From: Achromobacter pestifer
GTDB lineage: Bacteria > Pseudomonadota > Gammaproteobacteria > Burkholderiales > Burkholderiaceae_B
Reading direction: 5' to 3'
Length of the DNA stretch: 64,000 bases
Assembly (NCBI RefSeq): GCF_013267355.1
Contig: NZ_CP053985.1
Coordinates: forward strand, 5,766,001 to 5,830,000
Below, piece after piece: positions 51,952 through 61,105 of this stretch. The notes under the pieces were generated by a model, which worked only from the letters and a program-made list of their open reading frames with translations, made no database searches and was not told the origin of the DNA. The number at the start of each line of letters is the position of its first letter. The first letter of the stretch is position 1. The position numbers and the translations under genes are program-made.

Positions 51952-52727
51952 GCAAGAAGACCGCTGCCGCGCCGACAGGGCGCGGCGTAAAGGACATCAG
52001 CGCCGAACGCTTGGCACAGTTGAACGCGGACGAACCGGCCGGCAACCTGACCGAATGCCTGGCGGTGGACTTTGCCGAACTGATGCAGGCGGCCGCCCCC
52101 CAAGTGGGCGCCGAGGCCGTCGCCGCTTTGCGCGCGCAGGCCGCGATGGGGATCTCCAAGCGCATGGCCGCGGCAGCGCATCTCTTGCAGGAGGGCCTGG
52201 GCCGGGACGCCTTCCAGCAATTGCGCAATCACCGTTCGGATACCGTCCGGGGCTGGGCCTGCTTCATGGTCGGCGCGATGCCGGACCTGACCTTGACGCA
52301 GCGGCTGGCGCTGATCCGGCCGCTGGCCGACGACGCCCATTTCGGCGTGCGGGAATGGGCCTGGCTGGCGCTGCGCCCGCAGTTGGCGGCCGAACTGGAT
52401 AAGGCGCTGGACCTGCTGCGGCCCTGGACGGCGGATTCCTCCGAACGCGTGCGCCGTTACGCCTGCGAGTCCCTGCGGCCGCGCGGGGTCTGGTGCGCGC
52501 ACATCGCGGCCTTGAAGGCCGAGCCCGGCAGGGCGTTGCCGCTGCTGGAGCCGCTGCGGGCCGATCCGGCCGTCTATGTGCAGGACTCGGTGGCGAACTG
52601 GCTGAACGACGCCAGCAAGGACCAGCCAGACTGGGTGCGGGAAATCTGCGCGCGTTGGTCCAAGGGCGAGCCGGCCCAGGCGACGCAGCGCATCTGCAAG
52701 CGTGCGCTGCGTTCCATCGGGGCCTAG
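51948..52727 (+). CDS. DNA alkylation repair protein family (AlkC/AlkD-like HEAT-repeat)
   Basis: 259 residues of HEAT-like helical repeats. Conserved segments: HFGVREWAWLALRP near 124, DSSERVRRYACESLRPRGVWC near 163 and VQDSVANWLNDASKDQPDWV near 210, which corresponds to the hallmark S-V-x-N-x-L-N-D-x-S-K-D of the AlkC/AlkD superfamily. Such proteins excise alkylated bases or bind damaged DNA. It is coupled to the MarR gene (4-base overlap) and converges with an SDR gene 1 base away. Confidence 0.85.
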   Translation: MSKKTAAAPTGRGVKDISAERLAQLNADEPAGNLTECLAVDFAELMQAAAPQVGAEAVAALRAQAAMGISKRMAAAAHLLQEGLGRDAFQQLRNHRSDTVRGWACFMVGAMPDLTLTQRLALIRPLADDAHFGVREWAWLALRPQLAAELDKALDLLRPWTADSSERVRRYACESLRPRGVWCAHIAALKAEPGRALPLLEPLRADPAVYVQDSVANWLNDASKDQPDWVREICARWSKGEPAQATQRICKRALRSIGA

Positions 52728-52728
52728 C

Positions 52729-53478
52729 CTACAGCTGGCTCATGCCCCCGTCCGCGATGATCTCCGTGCCCACGATGAAGGCGGACTCGGGCGAGGCCAG
52801 GTGCAGCACGGTGGAGGCGATTTCCTGCGGCGTGCCAAAGCGCCCCAGCGGCACCTGGGCGCGGATGCTGGCGGCGGTTTTCTCCAGCGTCGCGGCGTCC
52901 AGGCCCAGTTTGTCGTAGATCGGGGTGGCGACGGGGCCGGGGCTGATGACATTGACGCGTATGCCGCGCGGCAACAGCTCGGCCGACAAGGTCTTGGCCA
53001 GCGAAATCAGCGCGGCCTTGCTGGCGGCGTAGATCGATGAGGCGGGCATGCCGATACGGGCGTTGATCGAGCCGTTGAGCACGATGGACGCGCCGGGGTT
53101 GAGCAGCGGGTCCAGCGCCTGCAACTGGAAGAAGGCGCCCTTGACGTTGGTGGAGAAGGTCTGGTCCCAAAGCGCTTCGGTGGCTTCGGCCAACGGGGCG
53201 AAGCGGGCCACGCCGGCGTTGATGAACACGGCGTCCAGGCGGATGCCGGCCTGGCGCAGTTCGGCCGCCAGCGCGGCGGGGGCGCCGGGCGCGCCCGCGT
53301 CGTTGCGCAGCGCCAGCGCATGGGAGCCGAGGCTGGCGCGCACCTGCTTGAGCACCGCGGCGTCGCGGCCGGTGACGACCACGCGGGCGCCTTCGGCGGC
53401 GAAGGCCTGGGCGGCGGCCAAGCCGATACCGCTGGTGCCGCCGGTGATCAGGACGGTCTTCTGTTCGAAACGGTTCAT
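52729..53478 (-). CDS. Short-chain dehydrogenase/reductase
   Basis: 249 residues from ATG 53478 (AAGGAG 8 bases upstream). Rossmann motif TGGTSGIGLA near 12-21, NAG near 87, catalytic Ser in NGSINARIG, YAASK (Tyr, Lys) near 148, and the SPGPVATP segment. Classical SDR using NADP(H) by the Arg in VVTGRD. Substrate unknown. Convergent with the AlkD-like gene, divergent from the DUF169 gene. Confidence 0.94.
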   Translation of the reverse strand: MNRFEQKTVLITGGTSGIGLAAAQAFAAEGARVVVTGRDAAVLKQVRASLGSHALALRNDAGAPGAPAALAAELRQAGIRLDAVFINAGVARFAPLAEATEALWDQTFSTNVKGAFFQLQALDPLLNPGASIVLNGSINARIGMPASSIYAASKAALISLAKTLSAELLPRGIRVNVISPGPVATPIYDKLGLDAATLEKTAASIRAQVPLGRFGTPQEIASTVLHLASPESAFIVGTEIIADGGMSQL

Positions 53479-53652
53479 GGTGGGCTCCTTGGAAGCCGGG
53501 GAATGTCCTGCGCGCCTGCCGCGGGCAGGATGGTCGAATTCCACGATAGATCAATCGAGGGCCCGGCGGGCGATTCGTTATAGTCATCGCTGACCGCGAT
53601 CAATCTGCGGCAATGCGGCAAGGTCCGCGACACAACAGTCCAAGGGACGGGC

Positions 53653-54447
53653 ATGGAAGAGACGACACTGAACTGGGCATCGCTGGTCGATGACCTGAAC
53701 AAATTGCTGCGCCTGAAGACCACGGTCATCGGCATGAAGCTCTACGAGCGCGAAGACGAGATGGCCGCGGTAAAGGGCCTGCGGCGCCCGCAAGCCACGC
53801 ACACCACCGACCAGATCGTGGGCATGGCGGCCAGGCTGGGCTGGACGGTGGGGATCACGGGCGACGACCTGGTCGGCGCGCAATGCCGCGCCGTGGTCGG
53901 CCTGGGGCCGCAGGACGATGCCTGGAAGCGCGGCGAGGATTACGTGGGCGTCTGGCACGCCACCCAGCAAGATGCCCAGGCGCGCCAGGAGGCGTTGTCC
54001 TGTGTGCCGGCGGGCAAGTATCGCGGGCTGGTGGTGTCGCCGCTGGCCGCGGGCCGGCTTGACCCGCCGGACATCTGCCTGATCTACGCCACGCCGGGCC
54101 AGATGATCATCCTCATCAACGGCCTGCAATGGAAGAACTACCGGCGCTTTGATTGGAGCGTGGTGGGCGAGACGGCCTGTGCGGACTCCTGGGGCCGGGC
54201 GCTGGCCACCGGCGAGCCCAGCCTGTCCTTGCCCTGTTACGCGGAGCGCCGCTACGGCGGCGTGCCCGACGAGGAAATGCTGATGGCCTTGCCGCCGCGC
54301 TACCTGCCCATCGCCATCGAGGGCATGAAGGCGCTGTCGGCCAACGGCCTGCGCTACCCGATTCCGCCCTACGGCATCCAGAACGACGTGCGCGCTGGCA
54401 TGGGCGTCAGCTACGCGCGCCCGCCCGAATCGGCGTCCAAGTCTTGA
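53653..54447 (+). CDS. DUF169 domain protein
   Basis: 264 residues. The DUF169 pattern is visible: LRLKTTVIGMKLYERED at the start, GAQCRAVVGL near 76, DPPDICLIYATPGQMIILINGLQW near 136, and SLPCYAERRYGGVPDEEMLMALPP near 195. Conserved Cys at 79, 117, 142, 176 and 196 suggest metal or substrate binding. Function of the family is not established. Its last 37 bases overlap the end of the convergent LysR gene. Confidence 0.87.
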   Translation: MEETTLNWASLVDDLNKLLRLKTTVIGMKLYEREDEMAAVKGLRRPQATHTTDQIVGMAARLGWTVGITGDDLVGAQCRAVVGLGPQDDAWKRGEDYVGVWHATQQDAQARQEALSCVPAGKYRGLVVSPLAAGRLDPPDICLIYATPGQMIILINGLQWKNYRRFDWSVVGETACADSWGRALATGEPSLSLPCYAERRYGGVPDEEMLMALPPRYLPIAIEGMKALSANGLRYPIPPYGIQNDVRAGMGVSYARPPESASKS

Positions 54448-55352
54448 TGCGCCGCGGCGCGCAAGGCGCTCGCCAGCACGCGGGCGGCCGGTCCCAGGGG
54501 CTGGTCGATGCGGTGCGCCAGATAGGTTTCGCTGGCCACCTGGCTGCCGCGTCCCAGGCTGTCGGTCGGCAGGCGCAGCAGCCGGCCTTCGGCCAGGTCG
54601 CGCCGCACCTGCCAGTAGGGCAGCCGGCCCCAGCCCACGCCCGCCAGGATCAGGGCGTGCTTGGTGTCCTGGCCGTTGACGCGGCAGGTCTGCGGCGACA
54701 GCACCGCGAAGTCCCGGCCCTGCGTCAGGGTAGAAGGATCCGTCTGCACGATCTGCACGTGGTCGGCGAGTTCCGCCGGGCCCAACGGGATGTCGGCGGC
54801 GACGCGCTGCGCCAGCGCATGCCCGGCGCCGACCACGGCCACCATCTGCACGGACGACAGCGCCTGCATCACGATGCGCGGATTGCGGAAATGGTCGCCG
54901 GCGACGATGGCGAGCGTATGGCTGCGCGTCAGCAAGGCTTCCACCGGGCCGCCCAGGGGCAGCACGGATACGCGGACGGCGACGGACGGGTAGGCCGCGC
55001 GCAGCGCGTTCAGGGCGGCGCCTACCTCGGCGATCGGAAACAGCGTGTCCACCGCCAGCGACAGCTCCAGCTCGACGCCTTCGCCCAGGCCCTGGGCGCG
55101 GGCGCGCATGGCGTCCACGCGCAGCAGGATGTCGCGGGCGTTGGCCAGCAAGGCTACGCCTTGCGGCGTCATCACGGGCCGGTGGCCGCTGCGGTCGAAC
55201 AGGGTCACGCCCAGCTGCGCTTCCATGTTGGCGATGGCGTGGCTGACGGCCGATTGCACGCGCGACAGGCGGCGCGCGGCCGCGCGGAAACTGCCGGCGT
55301 CGGCCACGGCGGCGAACACGCGCAACTGGTCCAGGGTCAGGGCGTCTATCAT
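54411..55352 (-). CDS. LysR-family transcriptional regulator
   Basis: 313 residues. HTH: MIDALTLDQLRVFAAVADAGSFRAAARRLSRVQSAVSHAIANME, followed by the linker helix and an effector domain from about 92. It is divergent from the MFS gene at 55459 with a LysR-type box between them, so it probably controls that transporter. It converges on and overlaps the DUF169 gene. Confidence 0.93.
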   Translation of the reverse strand: MIDALTLDQLRVFAAVADAGSFRAAARRLSRVQSAVSHAIANMEAQLGVTLFDRSGHRPVMTPQGVALLANARDILLRVDAMRARAQGLGEGVELELSLAVDTLFPIAEVGAALNALRAAYPSVAVRVSVLPLGGPVEALLTRSHTLAIVAGDHFRNPRIVMQALSSVQMVAVVGAGHALAQRVAADIPLGPAELADHVQIVQTDPSTLTQGRDFAVLSPQTCRVNGQDTKHALILAGVGWGRLPYWQVRRDLAEGRLLRLPTDSLGRGSQVASETYLAHRIDQPLGPAARVLASALRAAAHQDLDADSGGRA

Positions 55353-55361
55353 CTTGCCGGC

Positions 55362-55380
55362 TGATCTATTAAATCGATCA
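55362..55380. promoter_or_regulatory. LysR-type operator in the LysR/MFS divergent region
   Basis: Dyad TGATC-N9-GATCA containing the T-N11-A pattern (T55365 to A55377) typical of LysR recognition boxes. It lies 10 bases before the LysR start and 79 bases before the MFS start. Confidence 0.6.
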
Positions 55381-55458
55381 AGTTCATCAAAAGATTATCA
55401 CTTACCAGGATCGGCCGGCACAGGCATCCTGGCTGGGTTGAAGCAAGGGGAGACTAGG

Positions 55459-56637
55459 ATGGGCAAGGAAGGAACGCGCTGGTCGGCGGTGCTGGCCATC
55501 GTGGGGGCGGGGGTGGTTGCGGCGCTGCAAGTGGGCAAGGTCATCATCGCCGCGCCCCTGCTGCGCAAGGACATGGGGCTGGATCTGGCCTCCATCGGGG
55601 CGCTGGCCGCGGTGTTCTCGATCCTGGGCCTGGTCGGCGGGATCGCGGCGGGCGGCGTCATCAACCGCTACGGCGCGCGGCGCATGCTGCTGGCGGGCCT
55701 GGCGGCGACGGCCGTGGGGACGGTGACCGGTGCGATGGCGACGGCCTACGGCGTGTTGCTGGCCTCGCGAGTCGTGGAGGGGCTGGGCTTCCTGATGATT
55801 ACCGTGGCTGGACCTGCTGCCCTGCAACGCATGGTGTCGGCATCCACCCGCGATTTCGCCTTCGCGCTGTGGAGCTGCTACATGCCGGCCGGCATGGCCA
55901 TTGCGATGCTGGCCTCGCAGGCGTTCAGCGGCTGGCAGGCCTATTGGTGGTGCGCGGGCGCGGCGGTGCTGGTGGCCATGGTGTGCGTGGCGGCGCTGGC
56001 GCCGGCCACCCCGGGCGGCGCCAGCCTGTCGTGGCGGGGCCTGCGGCAGGACACGGCGGATACCATGGGCGCGCCCGGCCCGCGCTTGCTGGCGCTGTCG
56101 TTCACGCTCTACAGCCTGATGTTCTTCGCGCTGTTCACGTTCCTGCCGGTGCTGTTGACCGAACAGCTGGGATTGCCGCTGGCGACCGCCGGCCTGTACA
56201 GCGCCATCGCCAGCGCCGCCAACGTGGTTGGCAACTTGGGGGCGGGCGTGCTGCTGGCGCGCGGCTGGCGGCGCTCGACGCTGATCGCCTGCGCCAGCCT
56301 GACCATGGGCGCGGTGGCGCTGCTGATCTTCCGTTCGGTGCTGCCAGCCATGCCTACCTTCCTGCTGTGCGTGCTGTTTTCGGCGGTGGGCGGACTGATA
56401 CCGGCGACGCTGCTGGGCACGGCGCCGCTGCTGGCCCCGCGGCCGGCGCTGACCCCGGCTTCGGTGGGGTTGGTGATGCAGGGCAGCGGGTTGGGGCAGG
56501 TGATCGGCCCGCTGGCGGTGGGCGGCGCGATCGACCGCTACGGCTGGTCGTCGGCCTCGCTTATCGTCGCGGCAGCCGGGCTGGGCGGGGTGTTTCTGGC
56601 GTGGCGCTTGCGGCGCCTCAAAGGTCCGAGGCTGTAG
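55459..56637 (+). CDS. MFS transporter (CynX/NimT-like)
   Basis: 392 residues from ATG 55459, with AAGGGGAG upstream. Twelve membrane helices; the MFS motif is seen in GGVINRYGARRMLLAG near 75. The first helix carries VGAGVVAALQVGKVIIAAPLLRKDMGLD, typical of anion/cyanate-type carriers. The second-half loop GRxxxR equivalent is RGWRRSTLI. Likely uptake or export of a small organic molecule under control of the divergent LysR protein. Confidence 0.9.
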   Translation: MGKEGTRWSAVLAIVGAGVVAALQVGKVIIAAPLLRKDMGLDLASIGALAAVFSILGLVGGIAAGGVINRYGARRMLLAGLAATAVGTVTGAMATAYGVLLASRVVEGLGFLMITVAGPAALQRMVSASTRDFAFALWSCYMPAGMAIAMLASQAFSGWQAYWWCAGAAVLVAMVCVAALAPATPGGASLSWRGLRQDTADTMGAPGPRLLALSFTLYSLMFFALFTFLPVLLTEQLGLPLATAGLYSAIASAANVVGNLGAGVLLARGWRRSTLIACASLTMGAVALLIFRSVLPAMPTFLLCVLFSAVGGLIPATLLGTAPLLAPRPALTPASVGLVMQGSGLGQVIGPLAVGGAIDRYGWSSASLIVAAAGLGGVFLAWRLRRLKGPRL

Positions 56638-56707
56638 ACGGCGCGGATCGCGCGCCTGTGTCACGAGCCAGGCATATCATGGAAATTTGTCCTGAAATGG
56701 AGCCATC

Positions 56708-57382
56708 ATGCCTACGCCTGCCCCCAGCCTGGTCATCTTCGATTGCGACGGCGTCCTGATCGATAGCGAGATCATCGCGGCGCGCGCCCAATCGCGGGCG
56801 CTGGCCGCGCATGGCATTGCCATCACGCCCGAGGAAGCCGCGCGCCGCTTCGCCGGCATCCCCGACGCGGACATGTGGCAGACCCTGCAGCAGGAAAACG
56901 CCCGCAGCCTGCCCGCAGGATTCGCGCGCGAATATGCGGACGGGCTGGAAGCCACCTTCCGCCAGGAGTTGCGCGCGCTGCCCGGCGCGCTGGAGACCGT
57001 GCGCACGCTGCGCGAGCGCGGCCTGCAGGTCTGCGTGGCCTCCAGCAGCACGCCGCCCAAGCTGGAGGCGGCCTTGAAGCTGGTTGGCCTGTGGGACGAG
57101 TTCGCGCCCAATGTGTTCAGCACGGCGCAGGTGGCGCACGGCAAACCGGCCCCGGACGTGTTCCTGTTCGCCGCCCGGCAGATGCGCGCCGCAATCCTGG
57201 ATTGCGTGGTGGTGGAGGACAGCGTGCCCGGCGTGCGCGCCGCCCGCGCCGCGCGCATGCGCGCCATCGGCTACGTGGGCGCCTCGCACAATGGGCCGGA
57301 CCAGCGCCAGCGCCTGCTGGACGAGGGTGCTTCGGACGTCATCGACGATCTGCGCCGCTTGCCGGAATTGCTGCTGTCCTAG
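56708..57382 (+). CDS. HAD-superfamily phosphatase (beta-phosphoglucomutase-like)
   Basis: 224 residues. HAD motifs: I, VIFDCDGVLIDSE (nucleophile and acid Asp); II, VCVASSST; III, HGKPAPDVF (Lys); IV, VVVEDSVPGV. The helical cap (about 18-85) places it in subfamily I with beta-phosphoglucomutase/GS1-like phosphatases. It hydrolyses a small phosphate ester in the cytoplasm. Single gene. Confidence 0.94.
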   Translation: MPTPAPSLVIFDCDGVLIDSEIIAARAQSRALAAHGIAITPEEAARRFAGIPDADMWQTLQQENARSLPAGFAREYADGLEATFRQELRALPGALETVRTLRERGLQVCVASSSTPPKLEAALKLVGLWDEFAPNVFSTAQVAHGKPAPDVFLFAARQMRAAILDCVVVEDSVPGVRAARAARMRAIGYVGASHNGPDQRQRLLDEGASDVIDDLRRLPELLLS

Positions 57383-57392
57383 GGCTCATCCG

Positions 57393-57419
57393 GCCGATGC
57401 ATCCCGTGTGGGCATCGGC
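57393..57419. terminator. Hairpin between convergent HAD and DMT genes
   Basis: 8-bp stem GCCGATGC / GCATCGGC with an 11-base loop, 10 bases after the HAD stop and 11 bases before the DMT stop. No T tract on either strand; weak bidirectional terminator candidate. Confidence 0.35.
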
Positions 57420-57430
57420 GGGGCTCGCCA

Positions 57431-58390
57431 TCAGGCTGCCGCAGGCACGGGCTCCGGCTTGACCCGCACCGCGCGCAGCACGCCCACCATCAGGCAGGCG
57501 ATGCCGATCAGCGTCAGCGGCTGGGGCATCTGTCCGCGCAGGATGTAGGCATAGGCCAGCGCCGCCAGCGTTTCGAACACGATCAGCTGTCCGGCCAGCG
57601 CGGTGGGCAGGCGCTGGCTGGCTTCGTTCCAGCACAAGGTGCCCAGCCAGGACGCGAACAGGCCGATGATGGCCATCAAGGCCAGGAAGACTTCGGGCCG
57701 GGGGCCCGCTGGCATGGGAAAGTCGCTGCCGGCCGCGGCCATGCCGGCCCACAGCACCAGGTAACCGGTCAGCGCCAGCGGCAGGGTCGCCACGCCCTGG
57801 GCCGTGGCCCAGGTGCGCGGGCTGCGGTCGGGGTGGGCGCGCAGCCAGTCCGCGTTGCGCAGCGGATACCAGGTCCAGCAAACCACGGCGCCCAGCGCCA
57901 GCAGCGCGCCGATGGCGTAGCGCGACATGTCGGCGTCGGCATCCTGGCGCAAGGCCTGCAGCTCCACTTGATTGACGCAGGCAATGCCCAGCGCGATCAG
58001 GGCCAGCGCCGGCGCCAGCCGCTTCCATGGCAGCCGGCCGTCGCGGCGGGCATTGCGCAGATTGGCGCTGATGGCGATGACCACGGGCAGCGTGCCGATG
58101 ATCATGGTGGGCAGCGGCCCGCCCGCGCGCTGGATGGCGCTGGCCAGGCACAGGTAGTACAGCAGGTTGCCGATGGCGGCCAGCTTCAGCGCCTCGATCC
58201 AGTCGGCGCGTTTCAACTGGCGCAGCCCGCGCCGGTCCAGCCAGGCCAGCGGCAGCGCGATCAGGCCGAACGCCAGATAACGCGCCACGGATTGCAGCGC
58301 GGCAGGATATTCCGGCAGCAGCAGGGGCCCCACGAACACCAGCCCCCACATCAGGCCGGCGGCCAGGGCATAAAGGGTTCCAGCCCACAT
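57431..58390 (-). CDS. EamA/DMT-superfamily transporter
   Basis: 319 residues, ten membrane helices in two EamA halves (first starts LYALAAGLMWGLVFVGPLLLPEY; second after the NADWLRAHPDRS loop). A proton-driven metabolite exporter in the inner membrane is the usual role. The AraC-type gene 82 bases upstream on the same strand may regulate it. Confidence 0.9.
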   Translation of the reverse strand: MWAGTLYALAAGLMWGLVFVGPLLLPEYPAALQSVARYLAFGLIALPLAWLDRRGLRQLKRADWIEALKLAAIGNLLYYLCLASAIQRAGGPLPTMIIGTLPVVIAISANLRNARRDGRLPWKRLAPALALIALGIACVNQVELQALRQDADADMSRYAIGALLALGAVVCWTWYPLRNADWLRAHPDRSPRTWATAQGVATLPLALTGYLVLWAGMAAAGSDFPMPAGPRPEVFLALMAIIGLFASWLGTLCWNEASQRLPTALAGQLIVFETLAALAYAYILRGQMPQPLTLIGIACLMVGVLRAVRVKPEPVPAAA

Positions 58391-58472
58391 ACGACGTCGC
58401 TCCAGGTCACGAATGGCGGCAGTCTAGCCAGCGGGCGGGCGGCGCGTCTTGTACCAGATTGCTGTATCGAAA

Positions 58473-59342
58473 TCAGGCGCGGACTTGCTTCTGATAGCGC
58501 GAGGGCGTGACGCCGTAGCGGCGCGAGAAGGCGCGGGTCAGGTGGGCCTGGTCGGTCAGCCCCGAGGCCAGCGCCACCTGGGCGGGAGGCTCGCCCGCGG
58601 CCAGCCGGCGCTTGGCCTCGAACAGCCGCAGCGCCATCAGCATCTGCTGCGGCGTGGCGTGGTACTGCACCTGGAAGCTGCGCAGGAAATGAAAAGGGCT
58701 GAGCCCGGCCACGGCTGCAAGCTCGTCCAGCGTCAGGCGGCGCGCCAGGTTGGCACGCAGGTAATCGATGACGGGCGCAAAGCGCGGCGCGCCTTCGTCA
58801 CGGAGCGCCCGCGGCACGCGCGCGTGGCGGCGGAATTCGCCGAGCAGGGCGTACAGCGCGCTGTCGAAAGCCAGCGGTTCGCGCGCCTGCCACAAGGTGT
58901 CCAGCAGCGTGGTGACGCGCTGCGCGCCGGCCGCGTCATGGCCGACGGCCGTATCGAACCACCAGCCGTTTTCGCCGGTCACGCGGGCCACCACGTCCGG
59001 GTCCAGGTAGACCATGCGGTAGCGCCAGCCGCCCTCGGTTTCGGCGCGGCCGGTGTGCAGCTCGTCGGGGTTCATCAGCACCACCGAGCCCGAGGGCGCC
59101 AGATGCTCCGCGCCCCGGTAGCGGAAGCGCTCGACGCCGGCCTCGATCGCGCCCAGCCCGTAGGCTTCGTGGGTGTGGGGCTCGAAGGCGTAGCGGATGA
59201 TGTGCGCGCGGTACAGCTCCACGCCGGGCAGGTGCGCCGCCTGGCGGAACTCGGCCCGGTCGCCGGGATGCTCGAACGCCTGTGGCACGCCCGGCATGGC
59301 GGGCGCGGCAAGGTCGGACGGGGCAGGGTCGGCGGGGCGCAT
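58473..59342 (-). CDS. AraC-family transcriptional regulator
   Basis: 289 residues. N-terminal cupin-like effector domain (HTHEAYGLGAIEAGVERFRYRG split across residues 58-80) and C-terminal double HTH: LTLDELAAVAGLSPFHFLRSFQ and PAQVALASGLTDQAHLTRAFSRRYGVTPSRYQ. Ligand unknown. It precedes the DMT exporter on the same strand, a pairing common for metabolite-export control. Confidence 0.93.
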   Translation of the reverse strand: MRPADPAPSDLAAPAMPGVPQAFEHPGDRAEFRQAAHLPGVELYRAHIIRYAFEPHTHEAYGLGAIEAGVERFRYRGAEHLAPSGSVVLMNPDELHTGRAETEGGWRYRMVYLDPDVVARVTGENGWWFDTAVGHDAAGAQRVTTLLDTLWQAREPLAFDSALYALLGEFRRHARVPRALRDEGAPRFAPVIDYLRANLARRLTLDELAAVAGLSPFHFLRSFQVQYHATPQQMLMALRLFEAKRRLAAGEPPAQVALASGLTDQAHLTRAFSRRYGVTPSRYQKQVRA

Positions 59343-59393
59343 GGGAGGATTTAAGCATGCCGGCCGGCGCTGCGGCGCCCCTGGCCGGCGCGG

Positions 59394-60671
59394 CTAGGAA
59401 TCGCTCATGTCGCGCGCCCGCGCCAGCAGCAGTTCCCGCTCGCGCGCATTGCGCGTCATGCCGGCCGCGCGCTCGAACTCGGCGCGGGCCTCAGACTTGC
59501 GTCCCAGCTTGGCCAGCAGGTCCGCGCGCACGCTGGGCAGCCAGTGGTAGTTGGCCAGGGCCGGTTCCTCCGCCAGATGGTCGGCCAGGTCCAGCCCGGC
59601 CTGGGGGCCGAACGCCATGCCCACCGCCACGGCGCGGTTCAGCTCCACCACCGGCGAGGGCATGGCCTGGGCCAACGCGTCGTACAGCGCCACGATGCGG
59701 GGCCAGTCGGTTTCCTCGGGCGTGCGCGCACGGGCGTGGCAGGCGGCCAGTTCGGCCTGCAGGGCGTAAGGGCCGCGCGGCGCGCCCAGGTTGTCCGACA
59801 GCGCCAGCGCCGCCAGCCCGCGGCGGATCAGCAAGGGATCCCAGCGGCCGCGGTCCTGCTCCATCAGCAGCACGGGGCGGCCTTGCGCATCGGTACGGGC
59901 ATGCAGGCGCGACGCCTGCAATTCCATCAGCGCCGCCAGTCCGTGGACCTCGCTTTCGCCCGGCGCCAACTGGGCCAGGATGCGGCCCAGGCGCAGCGCT
60001 TCGTCGCACAGCGCAGGGCGCATCCAGTCATCGCCCGAGGTGGCCGAATAGCCTTCGTTGAAGATCAGGTAGATGACTTCCAGCACCGACGCCAGGCGCG
60101 GCGCGCGCTCCTCGGCCCGCGGGACTTCAAACGGCACGTTGGCCGCGGACAGGCTGCGCTTGGCCCGCACGATGCGCTGCGCGATGGTGGATTCCGACGC
60201 GAGGAAGGCGCGCGCGATTTCGGCCGTGGTCAGCCCGCCCAGCAGGCGCAGGGTGAGGGCCACGCGCGCTTCGGTGGATAGCAGCGGGTGGCAGGCGGTG
60301 AACACCAGCCGCAGCAGGTCGTCGCCGATGTCGTCCTGGCGCGCGGCGTCCAGCGCGTCGACGAAATCGGGCTCGACGTCGGCCTGCAAGGCCTCCAGCT
60401 CGTGCCCGATCTGCTCGTGCTTGCGCGTATGCAGCGCGTCCAACCGCAGGCGGTCGCGCGCGCGATTCTTGGCGGTGGTCATCAGCCACGCTCCCGGGTT
60501 GTCCGGCACGCCGGTTTCGGGCCAGCGTTCCAGGGCGGCGACCAAGGCATCCTGCGCCAGCTCTTCAGCCAGCCCGACGTCGCGCACCAGGCGCGCGACG
60601 CCGGCGATGACGCTGGCGGCCTCGATCCGCCAGACCGCCTCGATGGCGCGATGCACGGCCTCCCGCGTCAT
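59394..60671 (-). CDS. ECF sigma factor with C-terminal TPR-like extension (ECF42-type)
   Basis: 425 residues from ATG 60671. The sigma-2 region (GLAEELAQDALVAALERWP, GAWLMTTAKNRARDRLR) and sigma-4 region (LRLLGGLTTAEIARAFLASESTIAQRI) occupy the first 190 residues. The C-terminal 230 residues hold a conserved FNEGYSATSGDDW segment and helical repeats, the hallmark of the ECF42 group. No anti-sigma gene is present, as is usual for this group, where the extension acts in control. The start overlaps the VOC gene stop by 4 bases. It directs RNA polymerase to its own YciI/DGPF-type operon. Confidence 0.92.
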   Translation of the reverse strand: MTREAVHRAIEAVWRIEAASVIAGVARLVRDVGLAEELAQDALVAALERWPETGVPDNPGAWLMTTAKNRARDRLRLDALHTRKHEQIGHELEALQADVEPDFVDALDAARQDDIGDDLLRLVFTACHPLLSTEARVALTLRLLGGLTTAEIARAFLASESTIAQRIVRAKRSLSAANVPFEVPRAEERAPRLASVLEVIYLIFNEGYSATSGDDWMRPALCDEALRLGRILAQLAPGESEVHGLAALMELQASRLHARTDAQGRPVLLMEQDRGRWDPLLIRRGLAALALSDNLGAPRGPYALQAELAACHARARTPEETDWPRIVALYDALAQAMPSPVVELNRAVAVGMAFGPQAGLDLADHLAEEPALANYHWLPSVRADLLAKLGRKSEARAEFERAAGMTRNARERELLLARARDMSDS

Positions 60672-61075
60672 GCGTTGGGCACTTCGCCAGGGACCATGTA
60701 CACCAGCTCCCAGACATGGCCGTCCAGGTCCTCGAAGCCGTGGGCGTACATGAAACCGTGGTCCTGGGGCTGGCGCGGGGCGGTGCCGCCAGCGGCGAGG
60801 GCGCGCGCCACCTGCTCGTCGACTTCGGCGCGGCTGTCGCAGGACAGCGCGATCAGCACCTCGGTGGTCTTGGTGGCGTCGGCTACCGGTTTGCCAGTGA
60901 AGGTCTGGAAGAAGTCCTTCACCAGCAGCATGACGTAGATGCTGTCGCTCACGACCATGCAGGCGCCCTGGTCGTTGGTGAACTGCGGATTGAAGCTGAA
61001 GCCCAGGCTCTTGAAGAAAGCCTGCGATTTCTGCATGTCGTTGATGGGGAGATTGACGAAGATCTGGTTGTGCAT
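60668..61075 (-). CDS. VOC-family protein in the ECF42 operon
   Basis: 135 residues. FVNLPINDMQKSQAFFKSLGFSF opens the fold; the closing strands carry GFEDLDGHVWELVYM. Similar to PhnB/glyoxalase-like proteins often encoded with ECF42 sigma factors. ATGA overlap with the sigma gene shows coupling. Substrate unknown. Confidence 0.9.
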   Translation of the reverse strand: MHNQIFVNLPINDMQKSQAFFKSLGFSFNPQFTNDQGACMVVSDSIYVMLLVKDFFQTFTGKPVADATKTTEVLIALSCDSRAEVDEQVARALAAGGTAPRQPQDHGFMYAHGFEDLDGHVWELVYMVPGEVPNA

Positions 61076-61105
61076 GATGTTCCCGCTTCCTTTTTAGTGT
61101 GTGTC

